Origin: Metabacillus crassostreae
Lineage (GTDB): Bacteria; Bacillota; Bacilli; Bacillales; Bacillaceae
DNA length: 64,000 nt
Direction: 5' to 3'
Assembly: GCF_016908395.1 (NCBI RefSeq)
Contig: NZ_JAFBDU010000008.1
Location: 62,001 to 126,000, forward strand
Shown one piece after another: positions 46,309 to 55,704 of the stretch; within the stretch, counting starts at the first letter, position 1, and each line of letters begins with the position of its first letter. The notes below the pieces were generated by a model. It had not been told where the DNA came from, searched no databases, and saw nothing but the letters and a program-made list of their open reading frames with translations. The position numbers and the translations under genes were made by a program.

Positions 46309-46728
46309 ATGTATAAGAGAATTTTATTAGCGACAGATGGTTCAGAGCATTCTAAACGAGCAGCAGAAAATGCCATTCATATTGCAAAATGCAGTAAAGG
46401 ATCCACAATTGATGTGGTATATGTCGTTGATGCTGAAAAGGCAAAATCAGATGTTTTGAGCAATTGGAATTCTGTAGATATTAACGATAAGCGAAAGGAA
46501 CGAATGAAGGATGTTGAAAAACAAGCAATAGAAGCCGGTGTATCTTTTGAGATTAAGATTCTTCATGGAGAGCCAGGACCTAGTATTGTTAAATATGTAA
46601 GCGATAACAACATTGATATTGTTGTGATTGGTAGTCGAGGTCTAAACGGACTTCAAGAGTTTGTTCTAGGAAGCGTCAGTCATAAGGTCGCAAAGCGAGC
46701 AAACTGTCCTGTATTGATTGTTAAATAA
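46309..46728 (+). CDS. Universal stress protein (UspA family)
   Basis: The 139-residue protein has the UspA fold with the ATP-binding signature: N-terminal ILLATDGSEHSKRAAENAI and C-terminal VVIGSRGLNGLQEFVLGSVSHKVAKRANCPVLIVK, which contains G-x2-G-x9-G(S/T). ATP-binding Usps often modulate a membrane partner. The ATG follows AGGAGGTGTGTAAA; a GTG three codons earlier lies within that site. It is cotranscribed with the SulP paralogue 2, suggesting regulation of the transporter. Confidence 0.93.
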   Translation: MYKRILLATDGSEHSKRAAENAIHIAKCSKGSTIDVVYVVDAEKAKSDVLSNWNSVDINDKRKERMKDVEKQAIEAGVSFEIKILHGEPGPSIVKYVSDNNIDIVVIGSRGLNGLQEFVLGSVSHKVAKRANCPVLIVK

Positions 46729-46772
46729 GGCTGTTTTCTGAAATGCTTGCAAATTGTACCGAAAACAGCCTT
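46727..46772. terminator. Bidirectional terminator-like hairpin between convergent genes
   Basis: The 12-bp stem AAGGCTGTTTTC/GAAAACAGCCTT spans the Usp stop and lies before the LTA synthase stop. T-runs are weak on both strands. Confidence 0.6.
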
Positions 46773-46794
46773 AAATAATAAAAGTACGGAGATG

Positions 46795-48675
46795 TTACTT
46801 CCCCGTACTCGCTTTTTCTTCATTATAAAATCGTAATAGATCACCATAAATAATTTTATCAGAGAAGCTTAATTCACTATGTGCAATTTCTTCATACGAA
46901 TCACAAGCTCCTTTAGCTTCAATAACTTCCTGAGTTTGACGATCATAACAAACATCAGATATTGAGATGTACTTCTCCGTTATAAAACTACCATTTCTCA
47001 AAACGGCAAATGACTGTCGATCAGGTGAAAATAAGTCATTCCCAAATTGAATCATTTCTGTTGTATCAATACCGAGCAAATGTAAAAGTGTTGGCTTAAT
47101 ATCAATTTGACCAGATACATCAGTTATCAATTTCGGGTTTTCATCTGTTATTCCAGGCATATGAATCACAAATGGAACACGCTGTAATTGCACGTTATCA
47201 TAAGCTGTTATTTCCTCTTTACCTAAAAACTTCGCCATCGCTTCATTATGATTTTGAGAAATACCATAATGATCCCCCATTAGTACAATAATGGAGTTAT
47301 CATAAAGTCCAGATTCTTTTAGCTTCTCTATAAATCTCTTCAACGCTTCATCTTGATAGCGAATCGTTGTTACATATCGATTTAGTATTTCACTAGTAGA
47401 ATCAAATTCATCGATCAACTTGTCTTCTTCGTCTAATTCAAACGGAAAATGATTAGTTAACGTAATAAAGTAGCTGTAGAATGGCTGCGGCAATTTGCTC
47501 ATTAAATCCACAGACTGTTCAAAGTACTCTTTATCCTTCAATCCCCATCCTGTTGAATTTTCCTCATTCACATCATAGCTTTCTAAATCATAAAACTTGT
47601 CCACACCAAATGCTTCATACATAATATCTCTGTTCCAAAAGCTCGCATTATTGGCATGAAATGTTGCAGAGTAATAGTGTTTTTCCTTTAGAATTTCTTG
47701 CATTGAGTTATACTCATTATCATTATGTGTAAAGAAAACCGCTCCACGACCAAGAGGATACAGTGAGTTTGTCACTAGAAATTCTGAATCAGAGGTTTTG
47801 CCTTGTTCTGTTTGATGATAGAAATTTTCAAAGTAATAGCTTTCATTGATAAAATCATTTAGGTAAGGTGTAAGTTCCTCTCCATTTAATGTTTCGTTTA
47901 CAACAAAGCTTTGTGTAGATTCTAACGAAACAAAAATCACATTACGATCTTTAGCAATACCGAACATCTTTTCATCTGGTTCTTTTTTATTTGCTTTAAT
48001 ATAATTTTGTATTTCCACAAGCTCATCACTATCAGCAAGCACCCTTTGTGCCGATGTACTTGATTGGACAACAGCATCATAAATATGGAAGTTAAAAATC
48101 CCAATATTTTTAACTAATACCTCGCGATCAAAGGAACGAGTTAATAGCTGTGGACGTGATATCTCTGAAAGACCTAAATGAATCACAAACACAGCTAAAA
48201 CTAGCAAAAAGTATGCTTTTCTCTCTTTAGAGGTGACAACATCTATTTGCTGAAATTTATGCTTAAGTGCTATCCCTAGTAAAAGTAAAATATCAATAAA
48301 CAAAAGAAAATAAATAGGATCTACTAACTCTTGAACACTACTATCTAAATCCCCCATATTACTTGACTGAAATAAAAGAGGAATTGTTAGAAAGTCATTA
48401 TAAAAACCGTAAAAGATCATATTTGAAATCAGTATGATTGTCACCAATGTACTGATCACGAGAATATAAATGTTCCTTGCTTTTTGCTTCATAAATAAGC
48501 CGAAACCAAAAATCAACAAAAAGAAGCTAAGTGGGTTCATAAATAGAATAAAAGATTGCAGCATATTTTCTATTTTTATATCAAAACCAGTTTGATAGAC
48601 AATATAGGTTTTTACCCACATGAGGACAACCGCTAAAAATAAAAAAGAATATCTGCTTATTAAACTTTTTAACAT
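46795..48675 (-). CDS. Lipoteichoic acid synthase family protein
   Basis: The 626-residue protein has five N-terminal membrane helices (within about 10-180) and an extracellular alkaline-phosphatase-fold domain (about 240-600). Recognisable motifs are [15 protein letters not shown] (metal-binding Glu), [11 protein letters not shown] (catalytic Thr), [12 protein letters not shown] and [10 protein letters not shown] with metal-binding Asp/His. It should transfer glycerol-phosphate from phosphatidylglycerol to a growing polymer on the outer membrane face. Bacillus species carry several paralogues (LtaS, YfnI, YqgS, YvgJ); which one this is cannot be told here. The usual AxA cleavage site is not obvious. 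Confidence 0.92.
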   Translation of the reverse strand: MLKSLISRYSFLFLAVVLMWVKTYIVYQTGFDIKIENMLQSFILFMNPLSFFLLIFGFGLFMKQKARNIYILVISTLVTIILISNMIFYGFYNDFLTIPLLFQSSNMGDLDSSVQELVDPIYFLLFIDILLLLGIALKHKFQQIDVVTSKERKAYFLLVLAVFVIHLGLSEISRPQLLTRSFDREVLVKNIGIFNFHIYDAVVQSSTSAQRVLADSDELVEIQNYIKANKKEPDEKMFGIAKDRNVIFVSLESTQSFVVNETLNGEELTPYLNDFINESYYFENFYHQTEQGKTSDSEFLVTNSLYPLGRGAVFFTHNDNEYNSMQEILKEKHYYSATFHANNASFWNRDIMYEAFGVDKFYDLESYDVNEENSTGWGLKDKEYFEQSVDLMSKLPQPFYSYFITLTNHFPFELDEEDKLIDEFDSTSEILNRYVTTIRYQDEALKRFIEKLKESGLYDNSIIVLMGDHYGISQNHNEAMAKFLGKEEITAYDNVQLQRVPFVIHMPGITDENPKLITDVSGQIDIKPTLLHLLGIDTTEMIQFGNDLFSPDRQSFAVLRNGSFITEKYISISDVCYDRQTQEVIEAKGACDSYEEIAHSELSFSDKIIYGDLLRFYNEEKASTGK

Positions 48676-49030
48676 TTTTTCCTCCTCAAGTATCGTTCAA
48701 AATCACCTTATTATTATAGAATAACATACAAATATTGTTATTCGAAGTCATTTGCTATTTAAGTAGTTTGAAAAGGTTCATAAACGGAATAAATATATCA
48801 AATTAGAAGTTAATTAGCAAGTGACTACAGCTTTTCCCAATCCTCTACATAAGAACTTCTGTCATAATTACAAACTAGTACAGACTAAATTGATGGTAAC
48901 TTCACCCACTTCTATGAAAGCTCATATTCATATAGTTTATTAATGTCACTATGTGCTATTATTAGAAAAATAGAATTTTGTCGAAATATATCGTTTTCTG
49001 TCACACCATTTAGAACTACAGGAGGAAATT
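48676..49030. other. Divergent intergenic region
   Basis: This region lies between divergent LTA synthase and chemoreceptor genes and must hold both promoters. No repeat, riboswitch or ORF stands out. ACAGGAGGAAATT just before 49031 is the receptor ribosome binding site. Confidence 0.4.
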
Positions 49031-50722
49031 ATGAAAATCAAAGTTAAACTACTTTTATTAGTTTCATTATTAATTTCAGGGATAGCTATTATAGGGACAT
49101 TATCAGCTCTGCAATTAAACTCAACAGAAAAATCATATCTTGAAATGCAAGAAGATGAAAAGGTTCAATTAATACTAAAATCCCTACAATATCGTTTTAC
49201 AGGATTATCTAATGATGAAAGAGCCTTCCTACTGACAGGAGATAATGAGTTAATTACAGGTATAGAGGAGAAAGAAGAGAAAATACTTGGATACTTTGAT
49301 GAGCTAAAAACTATTTCCTCTCTTGATAATACTGATCAAGAAGCTATCGATTCTATAAAAAGCAATTTGTTAACTTATAGCGAAGCAAATGAAAAAATGG
49401 TCAATACTTATTTGAATGGTGATATAGAAGCAGCTCTTACCGTTCATATGGAAGAACAAAGAAGCATTCGAAAGGAATTAGTTGATCCGAGTATAGAAGC
49501 TTTTGTCAATAAGCTAACAAATGAAATTGAGGAAGATAAGAAGCTTTTAGATAAGCAGCAAAGCTTTGCAAACCTAATTTTATATTCTACTATTGCATTG
49601 TCGATTATAGGTGGGATTATTGCTTCACTTTTCATTATTAGATCAATTAATAAACCGATTAGTATTATGAATAATCGCTTAAAAGAAATATCTGAAGGTG
49701 AAGGAGATCTTACTCAATCAATCAACTTGAACTCAAAAGATGAACTTGGTGAAATGGCTCAATCATTTAATAAAATGATTGAGAAGTTAAGAGATCTATT
49801 TCAGCAAGTAAGCTTTTATTCAGAGCAAGTAGCGGCAGCATCTGAACAATTAACAGCAAGTTCAGAAGAAACAACAAGAGCAACTGAATTAATTTCCACA
49901 ACAGTCCAAGAAGTAGCATACGGAACAGACCAACAAGTAAGCAGTGTAAAAAATGCAACTAAAACAGTTGATGATCTTTCAAAATCCGTTCAGTTAATCT
50001 CTGAGAGTTCCACAGCTGTTACCACAACAGCTAATCATGCATCAAACATGGCTGACAAAGGGAATAATTCCGTAACAACTGTTATTTCACAAATGAATGA
50101 TATTAACTCTACTGTTACTGAGCTTTCATCAAAAGTGAAAACCTTAGGAAAGCGTTCAAGTCAAATCGGCGAAATTATTAAGGTCATTACTGAAATTGCC
50201 GAGCAAACAAATCTTCTTGCATTAAATGCTGCAATTGAAGCAGCAAGAGCTGGTGAACACGGCCGAGGCTTTGCGGTTGTTGCAGATGAAGTACGTCAAC
50301 TAGCTGAACAATCAACTAAATCAGCTTCAGAGATTTCACAATTAATATCAACCATACAAATCGATACTGATAACACAGTTAAAACAATGGAAGAAACAAC
50401 AATCAAAGTGGCACAGGGAATTACATCTGTAAACGAAACAGGTCATTCATTTGAGCAAATCCAGAAATCAATTGTTGAGGTGTCTTCGCAAATTCAAGAA
50501 GTCGCTTCAGCCGTTACAGAGATGTCTGTTGGAACAAAATTAATCGTCCAATCAATGGACCAAATTGCTGAAAGCTCTGACATTACAGCAAGTGGAACAT
50601 TAAGTGTTTCCTCTTCCACAGAAGAACAGCTTGCAGCAATGGAGGAAATTACAGCTTCATCCTCTACCCTATCTAACATGGCTGAAGAGCTACAGAAGAT
50701 AGTTGGGAAATTTAAAGTTTGA
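49031..50722 (+). CDS. Methyl-accepting chemotaxis protein with four-helix-bundle sensor
   Basis: The 563-residue receptor has membrane helices at about 7-27 and 183-204 with a helical periplasmic-side domain of about 155 residues between ([25 protein letters not shown]-like ends), consistent with a 4HB_MCP or CHASE3 domain. HAMP follows (about 205-258), then the coiled coil with [21 protein letters not shown] and [16 protein letters not shown]. The ATG has AGGAGG upstream. It is monocistronic with a strong terminator. Its helical sensor differs from those of the other two receptors in the window. Confidence 0.93.
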   Translation: MKIKVKLLLLVSLLISGIAIIGTLSALQLNSTEKSYLEMQEDEKVQLILKSLQYRFTGLSNDERAFLLTGDNELITGIEEKEEKILGYFDELKTISSLDNTDQEAIDSIKSNLLTYSEANEKMVNTYLNGDIEAALTVHMEEQRSIRKELVDPSIEAFVNKLTNEIEEDKKLLDKQQSFANLILYSTIALSIIGGIIASLFIIRSINKPISIMNNRLKEISEGEGDLTQSINLNSKDELGEMAQSFNKMIEKLRDLFQQVSFYSEQVAAASEQLTASSEETTRATELISTTVQEVAYGTDQQVSSVKNATKTVDDLSKSVQLISESSTAVTTTANHASNMADKGNNSVTTVISQMNDINSTVTELSSKVKTLGKRSSQIGEIIKVITEIAEQTNLLALNAAIEAARAGEHGRGFAVVADEVRQLAEQSTKSASEISQLISTIQIDTDNTVKTMEETTIKVAQGITSVNETGHSFEQIQKSIVEVSSQIQEVASAVTEMSVGTKLIVQSMDQIAESSDITASGTLSVSSSTEEQLAAMEEITASSSTLSNMAEELQKIVGKFKV

Positions 50723-50742
50723 TAAATGAAAATTCATTATGT

Positions 50743-50778
50743 AAAAGGGAAAGCAAGTTTTAGCTTGCTTCCCTTTTT
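50743..50778 (+). terminator. Intrinsic terminator of the chemoreceptor gene
   Basis: The stem AAAGGGAAAGCAAG/CTTGCTTCCCTTT with one bulge and a 6-base loop is followed by TTTTTTATTT. Confidence 0.85.
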
Positions 50779-50914
50779 TATTTACTGCTGCAACGTTCAA
50801 TAAAAAATGGTTAGCTAATATTTCCCTCATTCTGGTAGACATTTGATTAAAAATCATCTATTATGACAGTATCGTCACATGACAAGTGTGTCACAATAAA
50901 AGGAGATTACCGTC

Positions 50915-51541
50915 ATGCCAACACAAACCTTTTCTAATTTACCTGAAGATAAGAAAAACCAAGTGATTGAAGCTGCAGTGGATGAATTTTTTGATAAAGG
51001 CTACGAAAAGATGAGTATTTCAAAAATGATAAGTAAAGCTAAAATTCCAAGAGGAAGCTTTTATCAGTATTTTGAAGACAAAGATGATCTTTATAAATAT
51101 ATTATTATCGAGATTATTGGAAACAGAAAAAGTCACTACTCTACTCAATTAACAGGAAAAATCGATGAAATGAAGTTTATCCCTTTCATTCGTGCATTAT
51201 TTATAATTGGTCTTGATTTCTATAAAAATGAGCCTAAGCTTGCAGTAATAGCAACAGACTTTCTCACGATACGAAATCAAGAATTAAAAAGAGAAATAGA
51301 AGGTAACAGTCAAAAAGCTAGTCAGCAATTTTTTATGAGCACAATAGAAAACCGAAAAAGAACTGGTGAAATATCTGAAGAAATCGATTCAGAAATGCTC
51401 ATCTATTTAATTAATACAATCAATGCAACCTTTGCAAATTATTTCTTAGAGCATCGAGAATTGGGCTTTGACAATACAGAGTTAATCAACTACATCGATC
51501 GATTACTGTTTATCTTACAAAATGGCATAGCTTCAAACTAA
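50915..51541 (+). CDS. TetR-family transcriptional regulator
   Basis: The 208-residue repressor starts MPTQTFSNLPEDKKNQVIEA, with the helix-turn-helix at KMSISKMISKAKIPRGSFYQYFEDKDDLY (about 31-59). The C-terminal ligand domain is helical and fits TetR regulators of the YfiR or YxaF kind. Upstream, ATGACA occurs twice 16 bases apart and CACA-N7-TGTG forms a small palindrome near 50876-50890, possible operator sequence. The next gene, for a membrane protein, begins 19 bases after the stop, so the pair probably forms an operon under self-control. Confidence 0.9.
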   Translation: MPTQTFSNLPEDKKNQVIEAAVDEFFDKGYEKMSISKMISKAKIPRGSFYQYFEDKDDLYKYIIIEIIGNRKSHYSTQLTGKIDEMKFIPFIRALFIIGLDFYKNEPKLAVIATDFLTIRNQELKREIEGNSQKASQQFFMSTIENRKRTGEISEEIDSEMLIYLINTINATFANYFLEHRELGFDNTELINYIDRLLFILQNGIASN

Positions 51542-51560
51542 ATAGATAGGAGTGATTAAC

Positions 51561-52142
51561 ATGTTTTCTAAAAAATATGATAAATTAGTCGCCTCACTAT
51601 TTGCATTCCTCACTTTCTTATTCTTTATTTTAGCTTTAACAAATAGGGATTTTCTAGATTGGGCCTTTGCTCGTCATCACAATCAGTTAAGCTGGTTTAT
51701 TCGCCCTCTTTTTTTAATTCCTTTTTGCTATTTTGCTTATAAAAGAAGCTGGAGTGGTATTTCAATTACGATCTTTAGTTTGTTCACAAGCATGTTTTGG
51801 TTTCCTGAACCAGAAACAGTAAGCGAGCAGGTTACATTATTTCTTGAATATGAGGTGAGTTATTTAACAAGCGAATTGGGCTTATCTAAAATCTTGTTAA
51901 CTTTATTAGTCCCCATCTCTTTCTTGTTATTAGGGTTAGGGTTTTGGAAGAGAAATTTGTGGATCGGTTTATCTGTCATCGTTATGATGGCTTTAGGAAA
52001 AATGATGTGGAGCGTTTCTTCTGCAGGTGAATCTGGCAAATCAATCATCATTCCAGCTTTAGTAGGATTACTACTATGTGTTGCCTTCATTTATTGGGGC
52101 TTTAAAATATTGGAGAAGAAAAAGGAGAAGACCGGGAAATAA
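51561..52142 (+). CDS. Hypothetical six-helix membrane protein
   Basis: The 193-residue protein starts at the ATG following AGGAGTGATTAAC; a GTG three codons upstream lies in the binding site. It has about six hydrophobic segments (about 10-30, 44-58, 65-80, 108-127, 134-152, 163-182) with an acidic loop FWFPEPETVSEQVTLFLEYEV between the third and fourth. I do not recognise the family by function. Its position behind a TetR regulator suggests a role in membrane stress or export, but this is only inference. Confidence 0.8.
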   Translation: MFSKKYDKLVASLFAFLTFLFFILALTNRDFLDWAFARHHNQLSWFIRPLFLIPFCYFAYKRSWSGISITIFSLFTSMFWFPEPETVSEQVTLFLEYEVSYLTSELGLSKILLTLLVPISFLLLGLGFWKRNLWIGLSVIVMMALGKMMWSVSSAGESGKSIIIPALVGLLLCVAFIYWGFKILEKKKEKTGK

Positions 52143-52246
52143 ACTTAAAATTAAGACGCAATTTTACACGCATCTCTTTTGAATGAGTCATTCAGTTAAG
52201 TACATACTAAATTGAAAACATCTGTACAAAGGAGTCAGAAAATAAT

Positions 52247-52501
52247 ATGGATGAGCAATTAAAACAATACATTGAAGTTGTTAAGGAAAATTCTAAAACA
52301 ATGAATGGACCTGATTATGAAGGAAGAGAACAGGATTTACTACGACAAAAAGAAGATCTCGAAAAGTATGAGCACGGTTTGAAGATGAAAAGTAGATCAT
52401 CAGAAAGTTTTGATAAGCTTGTAGATGCTACTATTGGCTTTGCTAATAATGATCTTTCGCAAACAGAATTAGATGAAATCTACAAACAAAGTATCAAATA
52501 A
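52247..52501 (+). CDS. Hypothetical small helical protein (84 aa)
   Basis: A soluble, charged, probably all-helical protein with a coiled-coil middle (LLRQKEDLEKYEHGLKMKSRS) and an acidic C-terminus. The ATG has AAAGGAG upstream and a tight terminator follows one base after the stop, so the gene is convincingly real. The family is not recognised. Similar short helical proteins are common among Bacillus stress and sporulation genes. Confidence 0.75.
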   Translation: MDEQLKQYIEVVKENSKTMNGPDYEGREQDLLRQKEDLEKYEHGLKMKSRSSESFDKLVDATIGFANNDLSQTELDEIYKQSIK

Positions 52502-52525
52502 ACATCCTTCGGGGTGTCTTTTTTT
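52502..52525 (+). terminator. Intrinsic terminator
   Basis: The stem ACATCC/GGGTGT with a UUCG-type tetraloop is followed by seven T residues, directly after the 84-residue protein gene. Confidence 0.85.
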
Positions 52526-52679
52526 GTATTTTCTTATCTATCTTGTTATCGCACCTTTACTCTCCCCCTTTCCTTTCTTCATCCAAACTTAAATTTCTTT
52601 AAATTGTGCTAATGTCTATTACAGTTTTCAGGATATCCCATATTATGTATAGATCTAATTTGAAGTGGAGGTGTTTTTT

Positions 52680-52826
52680 ATGGGTTACGGATATGGAGGT
52701 TTCGGTGGAGGCTTATGTGGTCACGGATATACAGCTCCTGTTGCTGCACCAGCTGGTGTTAATCCCTTTGTTTTAATCGTTGTTTTATTTATACTGCTTA
52801 TCATTGTTGGAGCTGCTTGGTGTTAA
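52680..52826 (+). CDS. YjcZ-family small sporulation protein (48 aa)
   Basis: This ORF has an N-terminal Gly/Tyr-rich segment (MGYGYGGFGGGLCGHGY) and a closing hydrophobic helix (NPFVLIVVLFILLIIVGAAW). The ATG follows GTGGAGGTG. It shares the LVVLFILLIVVGA core with the protein at 643-786, but the Gly-rich tail is at the other end. Members are induced in sporulation and may insert into the forespore membrane; function is undetermined. Confidence 0.85.
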   Translation: MGYGYGGFGGGLCGHGYTAPVAAPAGVNPFVLIVVLFILLIIVGAAWC

Positions 52827-52841
52827 TAAAATAATGAACAT

Positions 52842-52870
52842 GAGATGCTTGCACTTTTGGCATCTCTTTT
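52842..52870 (+). terminator. Intrinsic terminator of the YjcZ-type gene
   Basis: The stem GAGATGC/GCATCTC with a 10-base loop is followed by TTTTTA. Confidence 0.8.
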
Positions 52871-52949
52871 TATACATAAGAGTTTTAATGTCTGTCTGTA
52901 TAAACCTGTGGATACTATCGAAAAATACGATTAAGAAAAGAGGTGTACT

Positions 52950-53126
52950 ATGAAGGAGAATGAAGAATCACAAAATTTAAATGCTGAACCATCAAAAGAA
53001 GAATTTAACAAACTATTTGGAATGGATCCTGAGGTAAGTCTCCAATCTGTGAATTTTGCTACTACAGAAAATCCCTATTTAAATGAATATGGTCATGAAG
53101 ATTGTAATGGTGAAATAGAAAAATAA
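52950..53126 (+). CDS. Hypothetical acidic small protein (58 aa)
   Basis: The ATG follows AAGAGGTGTACT. The predicted protein is acidic and polar (MKENEESQNLNAEPSKEEFN, NPYLNEYGHEDCNGEIEK) with no membrane segment. Its composition resembles small acid-soluble or regulatory proteins of spore formers, but no family is recognised. A hairpin at 53193 follows. It is supported by its binding site, codon use and terminator. Confidence 0.6.
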   Translation: MKENEESQNLNAEPSKEEFNKLFGMDPEVSLQSVNFATTENPYLNEYGHEDCNGEIEK

Positions 53127-53192
53127 ACCTCTCTTACTAGGTACAATATTTTATTACCTTCAGAAAAATGCTAATTAGACATAATGTTTAGA

Positions 53193-53225
53193 GAAGATGA
53201 TCACTTAATAGGAGTCATCTTCTTT
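53193..53225 (+). terminator. Intrinsic terminator-like hairpin
   Basis: The perfect 8-bp stem GAAGATGA/TCATCTTC with a 14-base loop is followed by TTTATG, a short T-run. Confidence 0.55.
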
Positions 53226-53774
53226 ATGCTAGTCTATTTTTTCATCATCTTTTGGTACTACATGTTTATTGTAAATCCCGCTTACTGAATGCTTTATTCA
53301 TATTATTTAGTTTTAGAATTTCTAACAAAGATGATTCTCTGAAAAAACAACAGTCCAGAGAAAATATATCAAACCTCAGCGTGTTACCTATAATTTTCCT
53401 CCCTCTTGCAATCATGGCAATGTTCGTATCACCTTTTTCCACTCCTTCCATTATTTTTGGATTAATACCCGCTTTTGCTAATTCGAACGGTAAAGGATTT
53501 ATGATAAATAGCTACTAGGGCTACATTATTTTATAAAAAATGAAAAATACACATTAAGAAAAGTCTTCGTGTCACAATCATGATGGCTTTTGTCATAGAT
53601 CTAAGTCACACAATCGCAAAAGAATTCATACTCTTTTTATAGAATAATGCCACTACAAGAGATCGATAAAATGGATCATCTCTTTTTTTGAACGGTAGTT
53701 TCTTTTAGAAAATTATCTGTCATAAATACAATTTAATTCATTAAATTTGATTACGCAATGAGGAGGAAAACCTA
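53226..53774. other. Region without a clear gene, possibly a decayed membrane ORF
   Basis: On the plus strand a short hydrophobic frame (MLVYFFIIFWYYMFIVNPAY, from 53226) ends early, and another frame from 53252 to 53518 has a hydrophobic C-terminal half but no binding site. They may be parts of one degenerate membrane gene, or noise. The last 60 bases contain the zupT promoter; ATGAGGAGGAAAACCTA at the end is its strong ribosome binding site. Confidence 0.3.
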
Positions 53775-54581
53775 ATGACTGAAGGTTTATTGCTAGCTTT
53801 TGGGTTGACGTTAATGGCTGGGCTTGCAACTGGAATAGGAAGTGTTTTGGCTTTCTTTACAACAACTACGAATACTAAGTTTCTTTCGATTTCACTAGGA
53901 TTTTCTGCTGGTGTGATGATTTATGTATCGTTCATGGAGATCATCGTAAAAGCACAGGATGCACTAGTGGAGTCAATGGGTATGGTATTAGGGAATTGGA
54001 TGACAGTTTGCGGATTTTTCACAGGAATCTTAATCATCGCCTTAATCGATAAATTTATCCCTAAACAAGGGAATCCCCATGAGCTAAAAAGAGTAGAAGA
54101 AATGAATGAGAAACAAGCGACAAAAAATCCAGATTTGTTAAAAATGGGAACATTTACAGCACTAGCCATTGCGATTCATAACTTTCCAGAAGGAATTGCA
54201 ACATTTACTTCTGCACTACAGGATCCCTCTTTAGGGATAGCAATAGCAGTCGCAATTGCCATACACAATATTCCAGAAGGGATTGCTGTTTCTATCCCTG
54301 TCTATTTTGCTACAGGTAGTAAGAAAAAAGCATTCAAATTATCTTTCTTGTCTGGAATGTCCGAACCCTTAGGTGCAATAGTAGCTTATTTAGTTTTAAT
54401 GCCTTATTTAAATGATATGTTGTTCGGTTTTATCTTTGCAGCAGTAGCAGGTATTATGGTTTTTATCTCGCTCGATGAATTACTTCCAGCTGCACAGAAA
54501 TACGATGAAGCACATCTTTCTATTTATGGTCTTGTGGGAGGAATGGCTGTAATGGCCATTAGTCTTTTGTTATTTATATAG
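53775..54581 (+). CDS. zupT: ZIP-family zinc transporter ZupT
   Basis: The 268-residue protein has eight predicted membrane helices. Helix 4 carries AIHNFPEGIATF and helix 5 carries AIHNIPEGIAVSIP, the paired His-Asn-x-Pro-Glu-Gly motifs that form the binuclear metal site in ZIP transporters. A charged cytosolic loop (HELKRVEEMNEKQ) lies between helices 3 and 4. It should import zinc and other divalent metals. No Zur box is evident upstream, in contrast to the genes at 21-24 kb. It is the last ordinary chromosomal gene before the mobile region. Confidence 0.93.
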   Translation: MTEGLLLAFGLTLMAGLATGIGSVLAFFTTTTNTKFLSISLGFSAGVMIYVSFMEIIVKAQDALVESMGMVLGNWMTVCGFFTGILIIALIDKFIPKQGNPHELKRVEEMNEKQATKNPDLLKMGTFTALAIAIHNFPEGIATFTSALQDPSLGIAIAVAIAIHNIPEGIAVSIPVYFATGSKKKAFKLSFLSGMSEPLGAIVAYLVLMPYLNDMLFGFIFAAVAGIMVFISLDELLPAAQKYDEAHLSIYGLVGGMAVMAISLLLFI

Positions 54582-54639
54582 GAGCAGCTAAAATTTATGG
54601 TTAATGTTGTTGCAAACTATGTAAGCTGATGTCGGTATT

Positions 54640-54686
54640 TTTTTGAAGCAATGCATTGCCTGAGTGACAATGTTTTGCTTCAAAAA
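54640..54686 (+). terminator. Inverted repeat after zupT
   Basis: The arms TTTTTGAAGCAA and TTGCTTCAAAAA, extended by an inner CATTG/CAATG pair, enclose a short loop. It lies 58 bases past the zupT stop. The T-run is on the 5' arm, so terminator function on the plus strand is weak. Confidence 0.45.
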
Positions 54687-54959
54687 TGTAACGTAAAACA
54701 TAAACTTTCCATCCCTTGATACTTAAAGGATTAAATCAGCTTTTTTCAACTCTGTACACGATGTTAGTAGAGATATGCTAGGCTAGAAGTAACTATGAAA
54801 AGACTTTAAAGAAAAATATAAATATAACCGTTTCTTGGATCATTGCATTATGTAAAGTTTTTGAGAAAACCTGCAGACACTTTTACTATTCAATTATTTC
54901 TCAATTTTCCAAACATATTTTTATTGAACAATAAGGGAATTTTTTATATAATCAAGTTG

Positions 54960-54985
54960 TTGACAAGAACGTATGTTCCTATAAA
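54960..54985 (+). promoter_or_regulatory. SOS promoter: LexA-type box between -35 and -10
   Basis: TTGACA is followed directly by AGAACGTATGTTCC and then TATAAA. The core GAAC-GTAT-GTTC matches the Gram-positive LexA (DinR) operator GAAC-N4-GTTC exactly. The spacer is 14 bases if TATAAA is the -10, which is short; TAAAAC two bases on gives 16. LexA bound here would occlude polymerase until DNA damage. Confidence 0.75.
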
Positions 54986-55001
54986 ACGTGAGGTGATAGA
55001 T

Positions 55002-55409
55002 ATGGAAATATGGGAAGTAGCTTATTTAACTGGTATTATCGATGGAGAAGGCTCTATTACTTTAACCAAAATACATAAAAATGAAAATCGAAGACCATGT
55101 ATTACAATTGCTTCTACTGATATTGAATTATTATCTTACACGCAATCCCTCACTGGAGGAGTAATTAGTAGTAAGAAGAATTATAATCCTGATAAACATA
55201 AAAATTCCTTCACATTAAATATCAAAAAAAAGGAAACTGTCATTGGTCTTTTATCCAAAATAGAACCATATCTAAGGGTTCCTCAAAAAAGAAAACGCGC
55301 ATTATGGATTATTGAAAACTACGATAAGGTTACTATGCGGAATGGGAAGTATAATCAAGACTTAATAAAGAGAAAGTTAGCATTTGAAGACGCTTTTTTT
55401 GAAATTTAA
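55002..55409 (+). CDS. Solitary LAGLIDADG homing-endonuclease-like protein
   Basis: I place the start at ATG 55002, after GAGGTGAT and just downstream of the SOS promoter; the frame is open further upstream but would run through the promoter. The 135-residue protein opens with VAYLTGIIDGEGSITLTKI, one LAGLIDADG motif, with strands and CITIASTDIELLSYTQSLTGG, typical of the homing-endonuclease core. One motif means it would act as a homodimer. It is free-standing: no intron or intein host is visible around it. It may be a DNA-binding or nicking protein recruited to mobile-element function. Confidence 0.85.
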   Translation: MEIWEVAYLTGIIDGEGSITLTKIHKNENRRPCITIASTDIELLSYTQSLTGGVISSKKNYNPDKHKNSFTLNIKKKETVIGLLSKIEPYLRVPQKRKRALWIIENYDKVTMRNGKYNQDLIKRKLAFEDAFFEI

Positions 55410-55502
55410 CCTTTCTACCTTTAGTAATAAAGACAGATTTTCTATGAAACGCATTATTTAAATTAATTACATAGATATTAAAGACTGTATAAAAATTAAC
55501 AA

Positions 55503-55704
55503 ATGTGACTTAAACCATAATAATGTAATTGATTAAATCATATTAATGTAATCCTTGATATATATAGGTTTAAATCACTATTTCATTTATTTCAAAACTT
55601 TTTATTTATTTTATCTTATGATTCAAAATCACATTATTAAACTTTTGACACTTAAATGGTTTAATTAATTACTTTTGACATCATTATTGTTTAATCAATA
55701 AAAG
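55503..55704. repeat. Cluster of 23-30 bp repeats, candidate Tn7-like transposon end
   Basis: Two tandem units TGACTTAAACCATAATAATG and TGATTAAATCATATTAATG (each followed by TAAT) lie at 55506-55552. In inverse orientation at 55641-55700 lie two 30-bp units that each start ACTTTTGACA and contain GTTTAAT. Reversed, the latter share TTGATTAAACAATAATG-like cores with the former. Such clustered sites next to the last tns gene are where TnsB-binding repeats are expected; a TGTGAC at 55504 could be the outer terminus. Having two orientations in one end is unusual for Tn7. Confidence 0.55.

Noticed and set aside
53252-53518. 88-residue plus-strand ORF, and an overlapping minus-strand ORF at 53266-53451
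   Set aside because: Neither has a good ribosome binding site or recognisable family; the region is reported as unresolved.
54843-55001. Longer N-terminus for the LAGLIDADG protein
   Set aside because: The extra 53 codons would run through a complete promoter and LexA box and lack a ribosome binding site, whereas GAGGTGAT lies before the ATG at 55002.
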